NCBI RefSeq assembly: GCF_030263935.1
Contig: NZ_CP127162.1
Location: 1,993,501-2,057,500, forward strand
From: Paenibacillus polygoni
GTDB taxonomy: Bacteria > Bacillota > Bacilli > Paenibacillales > Paenibacillaceae
Direction of reading: 5' to 3'
DNA length: 64,000 nucleotides
Shown: piece by piece, positions 8,772 through 16,421 of the stretch
Layout of the letters: the number at the start of each line of letters is the position of its first letter
Numbering within the stretch: the first letter of the stretch is position 1
Notes under the pieces: model-generated
What the model was told of the DNA's origin: nothing
Seen by the model: the letters and a program-made list of their open reading frames with translations, nothing else
Database searches by the model: none
Translations under genes and position numbers: made by a program

Positions 8772-9035
8772 ATGAGTCAAGTTCCAGATCGTCATCAACC
8801 AGACAAGAACAAGGATCCTGAACGTAACAACCAGAATAACTACAACACAATGGATCACCCAGAACAGTATAAGACAGAGGAAGAAAGTCTATTTGATCGT
8901 TTTGATGATGAGTTAAATGTTGATCCTATTCCTATGGAAGATCTGAATTTAGAGCAGCAGGAAGAAAAAGATAAAGAAGCGACAAAAAGCAATTCCTCGA
9001 CAGAAGAAAAGTACCGTGCGGACTACCGAAAGTAA
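8772..9035 (+). CDS. Small acidic hydrophilic protein, unknown function
   Basis: An 87-aa protein with no recognised domain. It is rich in Asp, Glu, Asn, Gln and Lys, has no hydrophobic segment or cysteine, and is probably disordered in solution. A good Shine-Dalgarno site (AAAGGGAGGG) precedes ATG 8772 and a terminator follows, so expression as its own unit is likely. Small acidic proteins of this kind in spore formers are often sporulation-associated, but nothing here proves that. Confidence 0.65.
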   Translation: MSQVPDRHQPDKNKDPERNNQNNYNTMDHPEQYKTEEESLFDRFDDELNVDPIPMEDLNLEQQEEKDKEATKSNSSTEEKYRADYRK

Positions 9036-9069
9036 AGTCCGTTTCACTCGTTATAAGAGCAGCTTTTGT

Positions 9070-9099
9070 AGAGATCATGCAGAACATGGTCTCTTTTTT
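9070..9099 (+). terminator. Rho-independent terminator
   Basis: AGAGATCATG pairs with CATGGTCTCT (9070-9079 / 9085-9094, one G-U pair) and is followed by six T. Confidence 0.85.
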
Positions 9100-9153
9100 G
9101 TTGTTCGTATCCAAAATCAATTTCATAACTCAATTAAAACGATAAATTTGTAA

Positions 9154-9193
9154 CTATATATAGACAAATAGAACCATTTTGATCTATATATAG
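9154..9193. promoter_or_regulatory. Twin CTATATATAG palindromes, candidate operator pair
   Basis: The perfect 10-bp palindrome CTATATATAG occurs at 9154-9163 and again at 9184-9193, exactly 30 bp apart (about three helical turns). Both lie about 140-175 bp upstream of the flavoprotein gene at 9331. Spacing on one face of the helix suggests two dimer sites. The rest of the 295-bp gap is AT-rich with no gene seen. Confidence 0.4.
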
Positions 9194-9330
9194 TCATGAC
9201 TAAAGCAACTAAAGGTATTATGAAATTGATTTGCCTACGTTTAAAATAAACCGAAATGTTTAAGGATAATGGAGATGATCTTTAGATCTTTTGGATAAAT
9301 AGATAGAACGAGAAAGAAAGTAGGGATAGG

Positions 9331-10236
9331 ATGATACAAGATTGCATTATTGTAGGTGGAGGAATTGCTGGACTTCAAGCGGCGATACAGCTGGGACGTT
9401 ACGCGGAGCATAAGGTGCTCGTTATTGATTACGGAGAAGGCAGATCAAGTTTATGCCGAAGCTATCATAATATATTAGGTTTTCCGGACGGAATATCAGG
9501 GCAAGAACTTCGGAAGAGAGGAAGACAGCAAGCGGAATCCTATGGAATAGAGTTCATTCATGATCGTGTCGTTAAGGCACATAAAGAAGAGGAGATCATC
9601 ACATTAACCGGAGAAAACGGCGCAGTGTATAAAGCAAAAACCCTACTGCTTGCAACCGGATTAACGGATCGTCATCCTGAACTTCCTGGACTAAAAAACA
9701 CGCTTGGCATGTCGGTATATGTGTGCCCAGATTGCGATGGATATGAGATTAAGAATAAAAAAACAATTATCATGGGTTCGGGAACAGCGGGTGCGGGTAT
9801 GGCTCGTATTCTTTCCAGCAAAACCCTCGATTTGACATATATTAATCACGAGCAGGCGGATATCCCAAGTGAAATTCTTCAAAAACTAAAAGATAAAAAC
9901 ATTGAGTATATTGAAGAACCGATTGAAAAAATAGAAGAACAAGATGGAATGATGTCCACTGTTATTTTAAAAAGCGGCAGAAGAATAGAAGCAGAACGCG
10001 GGTTTATTGCTTTTGGGAATAACAAAGTTCACTCTGAGCTTGCTGAACAACTTGGAGCAGAAGTAGCTGACAATAAACATGCAGCAGCAGATGCAAGATC
10101 CCGTATGTCCACAGTAGAGAATGTATGGATTGCTGGAGATCTGGGCATTCATTCAGAGCAAGCCGCAGTTGCCATGGGTGACGGAGTCTTGTGTGGAATC
10201 TGGATCAACAAAACCCTCCATCATATGAAAAAATAA
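9331..10236 (+). CDS. Thioredoxin-reductase-like FAD/NAD(P) oxidoreductase
   Basis: A 301-aa low-molecular-weight thioredoxin-reductase-type flavoprotein. The FAD-binding motif IIVGGGIAGLQAA is at residues 6-18. The redox CxxC is in CPDCDGYE (about 132-139). An NAD(P)-type loop reads MGSGTAGAGMA (about 148-158), and the second FAD motif is VWIAGDL near 266. The N-terminal segment SLCRSYHNILGFPDGISGQ matches this subfamily better than true TrxB. The partner disulphide protein is not evident nearby. A paralogue lies at 13749-14648, and a decayed copy of this gene's 3' end is at about 11469-11552. It begins at ATG behind a weak GGGATAGG site. Confidence 0.85.
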   Translation: MIQDCIIVGGGIAGLQAAIQLGRYAEHKVLVIDYGEGRSSLCRSYHNILGFPDGISGQELRKRGRQQAESYGIEFIHDRVVKAHKEEEIITLTGENGAVYKAKTLLLATGLTDRHPELPGLKNTLGMSVYVCPDCDGYEIKNKKTIIMGSGTAGAGMARILSSKTLDLTYINHEQADIPSEILQKLKDKNIEYIEEPIEKIEEQDGMMSTVILKSGRRIEAERGFIAFGNNKVHSELAEQLGAEVADNKHAAADARSRMSTVENVWIAGDLGIHSEQAAVAMGDGVLCGIWINKTLHHMKK

Positions 10237-10241
10237 AACGA

Positions 10242-10287
10242 TCCCCCTCAAGTAGGAACATTATGTCCTATAGAGGGGTGTTTTTTT
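10242..10287 (+). terminator. Rho-independent terminator
   Basis: A CCCCTC/GAGGGG stem with an inner TAGGAACA/TGTCCTA pairing, followed by seven T. It ends the flavoprotein gene. Confidence 0.8.
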
Positions 10288-10387
10288 GCGGTTTTTTAAT
10301 GATACATCAACAAAAACAGCTTCAGATGTAGTTAGTCATCATTTTGATACATACATATAAAGTAACGTCTATTTAGGAAGTGATCAT

Positions 10388-10546
10388 ATGCCGTTTATTG
10401 GCGGGATTATTCTTGTCTTTATTTTGGCTTTTGTCGTGTGGATACTGTTAACTCCAGTCTTCACTAAAGTGGGAGAGAAAGTGACGAAGAAATATAAACA
10501 ATTTACGAAAGAGGAGAGTGCGAATGAAGAATCTAAAGACGTTTAA
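10388..10546 (+). CDS. 52-aa membrane protein coupled to the SPFH gene
   Basis: A short gene beginning ATG CCG TTT ATT behind GGAAGTGATC. It encodes MPFIGGIILVFILAFVVWIL, then a basic and acidic tail ending EESKDV. Residues 4-22 form one transmembrane helix and residues 27-52 are charged. The reading frame overlaps the start of the SPFH gene by 23 bp, and that gene's ribosome site lies inside it, so the two should be translated together. NfeD-like partners commonly sit beside SPFH genes; this peptide is far shorter and is not NfeD. A membrane-anchoring or partner role is inferred. Confidence 0.6.
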   Translation: MPFIGGIILVFILAFVVWILLTPVFTKVGEKVTKKYKQFTKEESANEESKDV

Positions 10547-11381
10547 AATCGGTGGAATCGTGATCGGAGCTGTAATCATTATTGCTATATTAGTGGTTAG
10601 TTTATTTGTAACACGAATTCCAAACGGTTATGTTGGCGTCGTTTATTCACCAAATGGAGGAGTTAAAGATAATACACTGAGCCAAGGTTGGAAACTGGTA
10701 GGGGCATTCGACAAGGTGACTAAATATCCGATTCGGATTCAAACGGTAGAATACAAGGATATTCAGATTGCTACTTCTGATGGTAAGAGTATCACCATTG
10801 ATTTTGCTTACAACTATCAAGTAGAACCAGATAAGGTATCATTCATTTTTAATAAATTTGGCCCGATTAGTATTGAAGAAATTGAAGACACCTATTTGAA
10901 AACCAGATTCCGTGATGCTGCACGTAAAGGAATTTCTAAGTTTACTGTCATTGATGTATATGGAGAGAAATCATCGGATGCAGCAATCGATGTACAACAA
11001 CGTTTCTCAGATGACGTGGCAGGGCTTGGTTTCATTGTTTCCAATGTAACGGTCGGGGTACCGCAGCCAGATGCCAAAACACAAGAAGCTATTGATAAAC
11101 GGGTAGAAGCTTCTCAAGAACTTGAACGCAAGACTACGGAACTTGAGATTGCTAAGAAAGAAGCAGATAGAAAAAGAGTGGAAGCACAAGGTAATGCTGA
11201 TAAATTGTTAATTGAAGCAGAAGGCCAGGCCAAGGCAAATAAAGTTCTTCAACAATCATTAACGGAAGAATTAGTACAATATGAAACCGTTAAGAAATGG
11301 GATGGCGTATTACCGTATGTAAGTGGATCTAACATCCCTGTGATCCAGCTGCCTTCTCAGAAGACAGAAACAACTAAATAG
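10524..11381 (+). CDS. SPFH/band-7 (prohibitin-like) membrane protein
   Basis: A 285-aa protein. An N-terminal transmembrane helix (residues about 9-31) is followed by the band-7 domain (VPNGYVGVVYSP-like start near 35, through about 200). A Glu/Ala/Lys-rich coiled coil follows (VEASQELERKTTELEIAKKE, then EAEGQAKANKVLQ, about 190-250). Such proteins oligomerise and organise membrane microdomains or protect membrane proteases. ATG 10524 is chosen behind GAGGAG; a GTG two codons earlier is too close to it. It is translationally coupled to the upstream 52-aa peptide. Confidence 0.85.
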   Translation: MKNLKTFKIGGIVIGAVIIIAILVVSLFVTRIPNGYVGVVYSPNGGVKDNTLSQGWKLVGAFDKVTKYPIRIQTVEYKDIQIATSDGKSITIDFAYNYQVEPDKVSFIFNKFGPISIEEIEDTYLKTRFRDAARKGISKFTVIDVYGEKSSDAAIDVQQRFSDDVAGLGFIVSNVTVGVPQPDAKTQEAIDKRVEASQELERKTTELEIAKKEADRKRVEAQGNADKLLIEAEGQAKANKVLQQSLTEELVQYETVKKWDGVLPYVSGSNIPVIQLPSQKTETTK

Positions 11382-11468
11382 CAACAGGGGGAGGAAACTC
11401 CCCTAATACTGGTTTATGCAGTTCCCTAAGTTATCAAGCAAGGTGTTTTCATCCCATTGTGTGTTTTA

Positions 11469-11552
11469 GAGGACAAGCGGCAGTTGCCATGGTGAGTGGA
11501 TCTTCTGTGGAATCTGGTTCAACAATACGCTTCCTAAAATAAAAAAATAAAA
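11469..11552 (+). pseudogene. Decayed duplicate of the 3' end of the 9331 flavoprotein gene
   Basis: This stretch aligns with bases about 10157-10240 of the flavoprotein gene. Shared runs include GCAGTTGCCATG, TGTGGAATCTGG, TCAACAA and AAAAAATAAAA, with small insertions and deletions that break the frame. It has no start and no ribosome site. It looks like the residue of an old tandem duplication that enclosed the SPFH pair, or of a deleted third copy. The rest of the 292-bp gap (11382-11673) shows no gene. Confidence 0.65.
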
Positions 11553-11673
11553 GAAGTTGTGATTATCCACTGCTTTTTCTGTTTCAATGAGGAAGACAAG
11601 GTTAATAAAAAGTAAGACAAGCTATGTTATCGAAATGGAAAAAAATCGAAATGTGAAATTGGAGTGATATCTG

Positions 11674-12012
11674 ATGTCAGAACAAACACATATGATTAAT
11701 AAAGAAAAAGAAATGAAGCTTGATCAAGTCGAGAACGTGATCGAGCGTATGGATGCCGAGCAGAAAGAAGATATCTTGGAAAGCTTTGATGCATTCAAAC
11801 AATACCTTCATAAACGCGTCTCACTCGGTGAATCCCTTGGTCTAAATGAAGAACAGTTGGCAAAAGTAGCCCAAAAAGTAGCGGATATTTTGGCAGCGAA
11901 GGAAGAGCCGCGTAATCGGGAAGAAAAGCTGCTTCAGGAGCTTTGGAATGTTGCGGATCCTGAGGAGAAAGATACGCTGGCAAGCATACTTGTACGGTTT
12001 GTTAAAAATTAA
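11674..12012 (+). CDS. DUF3243 family protein
   Basis: A 112-aa cytoplasmic protein resembling the DUF3243 (YmfJ-type) family of Bacillales. The conserved stretches are FDAFKQYLHKRVSLGESLGL, VAQKVADILAAKEEPRNREE and LLQELWNVADPEEKDTLASI. The N-terminal 30 residues are an extra polar extension, longer than the usual family size of about 80-90. The function is unknown in the family. It stands alone, with ATG 11674 behind TTGGAGTGAT. Confidence 0.8.
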   Translation: MSEQTHMINKEKEMKLDQVENVIERMDAEQKEDILESFDAFKQYLHKRVSLGESLGLNEEQLAKVAQKVADILAAKEEPRNREEKLLQELWNVADPEEKDTLASILVRFVKN

Positions 12013-12030
12013 TCTAGATCATACGCAGGC

Positions 12031-12048
12031 GGGTCCCTTAGGGGACCC
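12031..12048. repeat. GC-rich hairpin GGGTCCC/GGGACCC
   Basis: GGGTCCC (12031-12037) pairs with GGGACCC (12042-12048). It lies 19 bp after the DUF3243 stop but lacks a T-run, so it is either a weak terminator or an mRNA-stabilising hairpin. Confidence 0.5.
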
Positions 12049-12261
12049 AAAACACATTAAAATGAAAATTTATTATATTTTTAATAACAACTTTGAAACT
12101 CTTTCATCATTTACAACGTTTATAATATATCTAGAGCTGAAAAGTGCACAGAAATGAAAATTTAACCTACTTTTGATGGATGTACAGTTTATTCGACTCT
12201 AGGAACTAGTCAGATGATTTTGCATTAGGGGAATCATGCTGAACATGAGGAGAGATGCAAG

Positions 12262-12816
12262 ATGAAAAAAACACTACTGACAATAAGTTTATTAAGCGTA
12301 ATTTTTATGGGTTCCTTTACATATGGAAATTTGAATTATGAGGCATCGACAGTTTTAGCAAAACCAACGAATCCCGAGGTTCAGACGGAAAATAAAGATA
12401 TAACGGATACGACCAAAGAAACGATTTATATAACAAATATCAATAACATAGATGGACAACTGGAAATTCAGGCAGATGATATCGAGTGGTTCGAAGGTAA
12501 GGCTGCGGATGAAGCTCTTGTCAAAAATGAACCGAATGCAGGCATCGACTATGCGCCAGATGGTTATTACATCGTTAATGACGATCCTTCCACTTACGAG
12601 TTAAAAGTTGCTCCTGATGCGGAGATATTAGTGCAAATTTACGACCGTACGGGTCAGCCAGAAGATATTGATATCAACTGGAACGAAAAAATCAGTCTTG
12701 AAAAATTCATCGCTCTCTACAATCAGAAAGATAACTTAGACATGAGCCAATTCCCTTATCATGTTACCGTTCAAGATGGAGAAGTGATTCAAATCGTTCA
12801 GCAGTATATTCCTTAA
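12262..12816 (+). CDS. Secreted protein of unknown function
   Basis: A 184-aa protein with a Sec signal peptide (MKKTLLTISLLSVIFMGSFTYG, hydrophobic core residues 4-18; cleavage likely around residues 29-34 near STVLA). The mature part is acidic, contains no cysteine, and reads like a small beta-rich domain (GYYIVNDDPSTYELKVAPD, then FPYHVTVQDGEVIQIVQQYI). No known domain is recognised. The start ATG is well supported by GAGGAGAGATGCAAG. It is monocistronic, with a strong two-way terminator after it. Confidence 0.7.
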   Translation: MKKTLLTISLLSVIFMGSFTYGNLNYEASTVLAKPTNPEVQTENKDITDTTKETIYITNINNIDGQLEIQADDIEWFEGKAADEALVKNEPNAGIDYAPDGYYIVNDDPSTYELKVAPDAEILVQIYDRTGQPEDIDINWNEKISLEKFIALYNQKDNLDMSQFPYHVTVQDGEVIQIVQQYIP

Positions 12817-12831
12817 GGTTTATTATAAAAG

Positions 12832-12877
12832 AATAACGAAAAGCCCCTTCCTATTAGGTAAGGGGCTTTTCGTTATT
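12832..12877. terminator. Bidirectional terminator
   Basis: AATAACGAAAAGCCCCTTCC pairs with the matching strand ending in CTTTTCGTTATT. It is symmetric with A and T tails, so it serves both converging genes. Confidence 0.85.
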
Positions 12878-12910
12878 AAGGCGACGAATAGGTGCCATTA
12901 TGGAAGATAA

Positions 12911-13552
12911 CTATGGAGTCTCTGTCTCTGTAGGAGTATTTACTGCGCCGTTCTGTGCGGGTCCTCCCAACCCGTTGTGAACTTGTATAGATATTGCATT
13001 CTGAGTTCCCTCTTCAAGCGTAATATTCACAATGTCATCAGCTTGTACACTGGTGGAAGGCATAGTAGTAGAGTCTGTAATCGTAATTTCCATGGTTTCA
13101 TCCGTAAATAGATTGTCCATACTTGGCGGTGCAGCGCCATCTGCTGGCATGTCAGGGACAGTTCCTTCAGGAGCTTCACCTTGCTGTGGTGGAGTTGTTC
13201 CAGGGCCCGAGCCAGCAGCAGGCACTTCACCTTGCGAAGCCTCACCTTGCGGAGCCTCGCCTTGTGGAGCTTTCCTTGCAGGAGGATTCCCTCCATTCCC
13301 TTCCCTCGGCTGAGTTGGTGAAGTATAGATGGTCAGTGTACTGCCTTCGATCGATTTAACTTTCCCCAATAACAGGGTACCCTGGGTTTCTGATTCGTTT
13401 GTATTTGCAGAAGTCGAAGGATTCGCTTCTGTTACGGCGGCTGGATTCGACTCTGCATCGTCTGTAGTTGATCCGCAGCCTGATAACAAGGTGAGAACTA
13501 ACACACTAGCCAGGCTCAGAGATGCAAGGATTGAGCTTTTTTTTCGTTTCAT
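12911..13552 (-). CDS. Lipoprotein with proline-rich APQGE-repeat linker
   Basis: A 213-aa lipoprotein. The start ATG 13552 has AAGGAG upstream. The signal peptide ends in the lipobox LLSGC (Cys26). Residues about 45-65 (GTLLLGKVKSIEGSTLTIYT) and about 165-200 (MEITITDSTTMP, VQADDIVNITLEEG) are beta strands separated by a long disordered insert. That insert holds APQGE/ASQGE pentad repeats and GAPP-like stretches. The two halves resemble an OB-like DUF5666-type fold with an inserted linker, but that is only a guess. It is anchored on the outer face of the membrane; the function is unknown. It is divergent from the second flavoprotein gene. Confidence 0.75.
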   Translation of the reverse strand: MKRKKSSILASLSLASVLVLTLLSGCGSTTDDAESNPAAVTEANPSTSANTNESETQGTLLLGKVKSIEGSTLTIYTSPTQPREGNGGNPPARKAPQGEAPQGEASQGEVPAAGSGPGTTPPQQGEAPEGTVPDMPADGAAPPSMDNLFTDETMEITITDSTTMPSTSVQADDIVNITLEEGTQNAISIQVHNGLGGPAQNGAVNTPTETETP

Positions 13553-13608
13553 AATCAAATTCTCCTTCAATCTATGGTTTTTTAGATTTCATTGGTTCAT
13601 TTTACTTT

Positions 13609-13620
13609 GTTCATATGAAC
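13609..13620. promoter_or_regulatory. Palindrome GTTCATATGAAC between divergent genes
   Basis: A perfect 12-bp palindrome followed by TGAACATGT, which repeats the half-site. It lies between the lipoprotein (-) and the second flavoprotein (+), so it could be a shared operator. Confidence 0.35.
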
Positions 13621-13748
13621 TGAACATGTACGGAAATATAAACTCAGCTGAAAAATCCATGAAACAATAATGAAGTGATAGAGGACGTAGAACGATTATT
13701 TGCTGCATATAATGCCTAATGAGATCGCGAGATAAAAGAGGTGTAATT

Positions 13749-14648
13749 ATGTATGATTGTATTATTATCGGGGGAGGACCCGCAGGACTTAGTGCAGCGT
13801 TAGTTCTTGGACGATCCATGCGGGAAGTCCTCTTATTTGATCATGGAAAACCCAGACATGCACCTGCCCGTCATTCTCACGGTTTTATAACCAGGGATGG
13901 AGTTACACCAGCAGAGTTCAGAAGACTAGCTCACAAGGATCTAAGTGCATACCCTACGATTCAAAAGAAAGAGGAAGAAATAGTAGATGTCCGCCATCAT
14001 CATCACGGAGGATTTGAAGTGCTGTCTTCCACGGGAACACGCGAAACAGCCAGAACATTACTTTTAAGCAGCGGGATGCAGGAAAAATTACCTCAAATCA
14101 GAGGTTTAGATTCCTTTTATGGTCAGAGTTTGTTCAGTTGTCCGTACTGTGATGGTTATGAAGTAAGAGGAAAGAAGCTTGTTCTTATTACGGAATCGAA
14201 GAATGCTTTCGCAACAGCACAGATCATTCAACATTGGAGTAGAGCTTTAGTGTTATGTACGAATGGACATTCCATAGTAACACCAGATCAATACCGGATG
14301 CTGCAAGTCCGAGGAATTGAGGTAATAGATCAGCCCATTCATCAATTGCTTGGTAAAGACGGCCAGTTATCAGGCATTTCATTTACAAGTGGAGATAAAC
14401 TTACCTGTGAAGCAGGATTTGTTACTCCCCAGCTGTCACATTCAGGTAATCTTAGCTACAAACTTCGTTGCCAAATGAACGACAAGGGAGCCATTCAGAC
14501 AGATGGTTATGGTCGTACTTCAATTCGCGGAATCTATGCCGCTGGAGATAATTCGGTTATCTCCCCGACCCAGCTAGTCATTGCGGCAGGAGAAGGAAGT
14601 AGGGCAGCAATTGGGATTAATATGGACCTGATTCGTGCTGATTTTTGA
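13749..14648 (+). CDS. Thioredoxin-reductase-like flavoprotein lacking the NADPH glycine loop
   Basis: A 299-aa paralogue of the 9331 gene. It has the FAD motif IIIGGGPAGLSAALVLG (residues about 5-21), the redox motif CPYCDGYE (about 131-138) and the C-terminal FAD motif IYAAGDNS. Where the NAD(P)-binding GxGxxA loop should be (about 145-155) it reads LVLITESKNAFATA, so pyridine-nucleotide binding is probably altered or lost. Enzymes of this fold can use other reductants, such as ferredoxin. The start ATG 13749 is behind AGAGGTG. The pair may have arisen by duplication and then diverged in electron donor. Confidence 0.8.
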   Translation: MYDCIIIGGGPAGLSAALVLGRSMREVLLFDHGKPRHAPARHSHGFITRDGVTPAEFRRLAHKDLSAYPTIQKKEEEIVDVRHHHHGGFEVLSSTGTRETARTLLLSSGMQEKLPQIRGLDSFYGQSLFSCPYCDGYEVRGKKLVLITESKNAFATAQIIQHWSRALVLCTNGHSIVTPDQYRMLQVRGIEVIDQPIHQLLGKDGQLSGISFTSGDKLTCEAGFVTPQLSHSGNLSYKLRCQMNDKGAIQTDGYGRTSIRGIYAAGDNSVISPTQLVIAAGEGSRAAIGINMDLIRADF

Positions 14649-14659
14649 GCAAAAGAAAA

Positions 14660-14691
14660 GAAGACTCCCATATATTTAAGGGGTCTTCTTT
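14660..14691. terminator. Terminator shared by convergent genes
   Basis: AAGAAGACTCCC and GGGGTCTTCTT form the stem, with A-rich left and T-rich right flanks. It separates the flavoprotein (+) from the YjcZ-type gene (-). Confidence 0.7.
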
Positions 14692-14706
14692 AAGATTATC
14701 ATCTGA

Positions 14707-14844
14707 TTAGTAATTACAAAATGCACTGGCGATAATAACAAGAAGGATAAAGAGTACTAAAATAGCACCGATGGACTTTCCTCCGTCAAATCCAGAAGTA
14801 CCACAACCACAATCAAACCCGCCGTTACGTTGATCATTGCTCAT
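14707..14844 (-). CDS. YjcZ-family sporulation peptide
   Basis: A 45-aa gene. The N-terminal half is Gly/Cys-rich (MSNDQRNGGFDCGCGTSGFD) and the C-terminal half is one hydrophobic helix (SIGAILVLFILLVIIASAFC). This arrangement, and the VLFILLVII core, is typical of the YjcZ family of small sporulation membrane proteins. A near-perfect Shine-Dalgarno site, GAGGAGGT, sits 8 nt before the ATG. It probably locates to the forespore or spore membrane. Confidence 0.8.
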   Translation of the reverse strand: MSNDQRNGGFDCGCGTSGFDGGKSIGAILVLFILLVIIASAFCNY

Positions 14845-14951
14845 ATGAACTGACCTCCTCTCACTGACCTTAAGCATCTTATGTATGGAGGGCGGCAGAA
14901 GATTGGGCTATTCGATAAACTGCCCTTAATTTGGGCGGGCTTAACTTTAGG

Positions 14952-14980
14952 TTGTCAGATGAATGAGAATACGTTATGCT
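14952..14980 (+). promoter_or_regulatory. Sigma-A-type promoter
   Basis: TTGTCA (14952-14957), a 17-bp spacer, then TATGCT (14975-14980). It drives the small reading frame at 15011 and probably the MFS gene. Confidence 0.6.
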
Positions 14981-15010
14981 AATGGATAAAATTTCAAGGA
15001 GAGATAAATA

Positions 15011-15115
15011 ATGAATAATCCATGTCATATGAACAGTAACAAACGACAGAGAATGATGAGAAAAGGAGGAGATCATGATGAACATAATGAATGCAGGGCA
15101 TCCGGTGTAGCGTAA
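15011..15115 (+). CDS. Possible 34-aa peptide or leader before the MFS gene
   Basis: A short frame, MNNPCHMNSNKRQRMMRKGG followed by a His/Glu-rich end. It starts with ATG behind AAGGAGAGA and lies just downstream of a good promoter. A second AGGAGG site inside it precedes ATGATG in another frame (11 codons). It may be a real small basic protein or a translated leader affecting the MFS gene 40 bp further on. No homologue is recognised. Confidence 0.35.
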   Translation: MNNPCHMNSNKRQRMMRKGGDHDEHNECRASGVA

Positions 15116-15155
15116 TATAGCCATTTGCCCTCTAAATAGAGAGGGATGTAACCCA

Positions 15156-16421
15156 TTGAATATGTATACATTTAAAAAAAGACATGCTCACTTTTTGCTG
15201 TCGAGTATAGGAATTTCTCATATTGGCGATTGGATCTATCTGATTGCTATTAATTTAATGATTCTACATATGACAGGATCCCCAGCAGCGGTTGGGCTGT
15301 TATATATTCTTAGGCCGATTGCTACGATGATTACTGCAGGATTTGCTGGAAGTTTGGTAGATCGGTGGAATACACGAAATATGATGATTTGGCTTGATCT
15401 GTTTCGGGCTCTTTTGATCCTCGCAGTTCCCTTTTTACCTTCGTTACCTCTTATTTATATCTTCGTATTTCTCATCAGTATGGCTAGTTCTTTGTTTGAA
15501 CCGGCTTCACTCTCCTACACTGTTTCTTTCATTCCTGCTGCTTTACGAAAGAAATATAATGCATGGGTTTCTTTGACTCAGTCAGGTGCTTATGTTATTG
15601 GTCCTGCAGCAGCAGGTGGATTGTTTGCCATTTCCAGCAGTGAAACTGCGATCATGGTAAATGGGATCTCATTTCTAATGTCAGCACTTCTTCTTACAGG
15701 CTTACCTAAACTGGGAGCTGTCTCTACGCCTGATCATGAAAAAGCAGAGCAAAGTCATGGTCATAGAAGTGAAAAGTGGAGGATGCTCAAAAAAGACTGG
15801 TCGGTCGTATGGCAATTTAGTAAAACACATGTAAAAGTAATCATAATCTATGGGCTATTTCATGGAATCATGATCATGGCTGCTGCTTTGGATTCGCTGG
15901 AAGTTTCTTTTCTAACACAAGTTATTCACAGCAGTGATTCACAGTACAGTATGCTCTTAAGCATCACCGGAATTAGTTTTTTGCTGGGTTCCTTTATTCA
16001 GACTCGAATGGTAGATAGACTCCATACCATGACATTGCTGGGTTATGGTGCTTTACTATTTTCAACAGGTTATGTTATATACAGTTTTTCGCATCACTTG
16101 GTTGTTACAGGTGTAGGGTTTGTCATCTTGTCATTCTTCCAGGCTTTTATGAATACAGGCTATTATACATACATTCAGAATGAAATTCCTGTCTCCATGA
16201 TCGGCCGAGTGACAAGTGTATACAGCTTCATTCAGTCCCTTCTTGAGATGGTTATGATCTGGCTGTTTAGCAGGTTTGCTGAACTTATAGATGTGAAAAC
16301 AGCAGTAGTCTCCGCTTCATCGCTCCAGTGGATGGTCGCCGTAGTACTGCTGGTTTATTGTATATACTTTATGTTGCTTGAACGACGAAAATTAGATTCA
16401 ACTTCGAGAGTCATCCAGTAA
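15156..16421 (+). CDS. MFS transporter (drug-efflux type)
   Basis: A 421-aa major facilitator with about 12 predicted transmembrane helices. The loop 2-3 motif reads GSLVDRWNTRNMMIW (residues about 66-80), a form of the MFS motif A. The central loop (residues 190-215) is long and polar. The closest general type is the MFS_3 exporters of macrolides and other drugs; the substrate is not predictable. TTG 15156 follows GAGAGGG at 10 nt; the next ATG (15162) is too far. The 3' end overlaps the convergent LysR gene by 24 bp. Confidence 0.8.
   Translation: MNMYTFKKRHAHFLLSSIGISHIGDWIYLIAINLMILHMTGSPAAVGLLYILRPIATMITAGFAGSLVDRWNTRNMMIWLDLFRALLILAVPFLPSLPLIYIFVFLISMASSLFEPASLSYTVSFIPAALRKKYNAWVSLTQSGAYVIGPAAAGGLFAISSSETAIMVNGISFLMSALLLTGLPKLGAVSTPDHEKAEQSHGHRSEKWRMLKKDWSVVWQFSKTHVKVIIIYGLFHGIMIMAAALDSLEVSFLTQVIHSSDSQYSMLLSITGISFLLGSFIQTRMVDRLHTMTLLGYGALLFSTGYVIYSFSHHLVVTGVGFVILSFFQAFMNTGYYTYIQNEIPVSMIGRVTSVYSFIQSLLEMVMIWLFSRFAELIDVKTAVVSASSLQWMVAVVLLVYCIYFMLLERRKLDSTSRVIQ

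Noticed and set aside
11948..12157. 69-codon frame running past the DUF3243 stop
   Set aside because: It begins inside the DUF3243 gene in another frame and passes through a hairpin and AT-rich DNA with no protein-like pattern.
13032..13359. Two plus-strand frames of 78-93 codons opposite the lipoprotein
   Set aside because: They reflect the GC-rich repeat composition of the APQGE linker; the minus-strand gene has a signal peptide, lipobox and ribosome site.
13611..15035. TCATATGAAC seen three times (13611, 14841, 15026)
   Set aside because: The second copy is part of the YjcZ start codon region and the third lies in a small reading frame; a shared regulatory role is not convincing beyond the palindrome at 13609.
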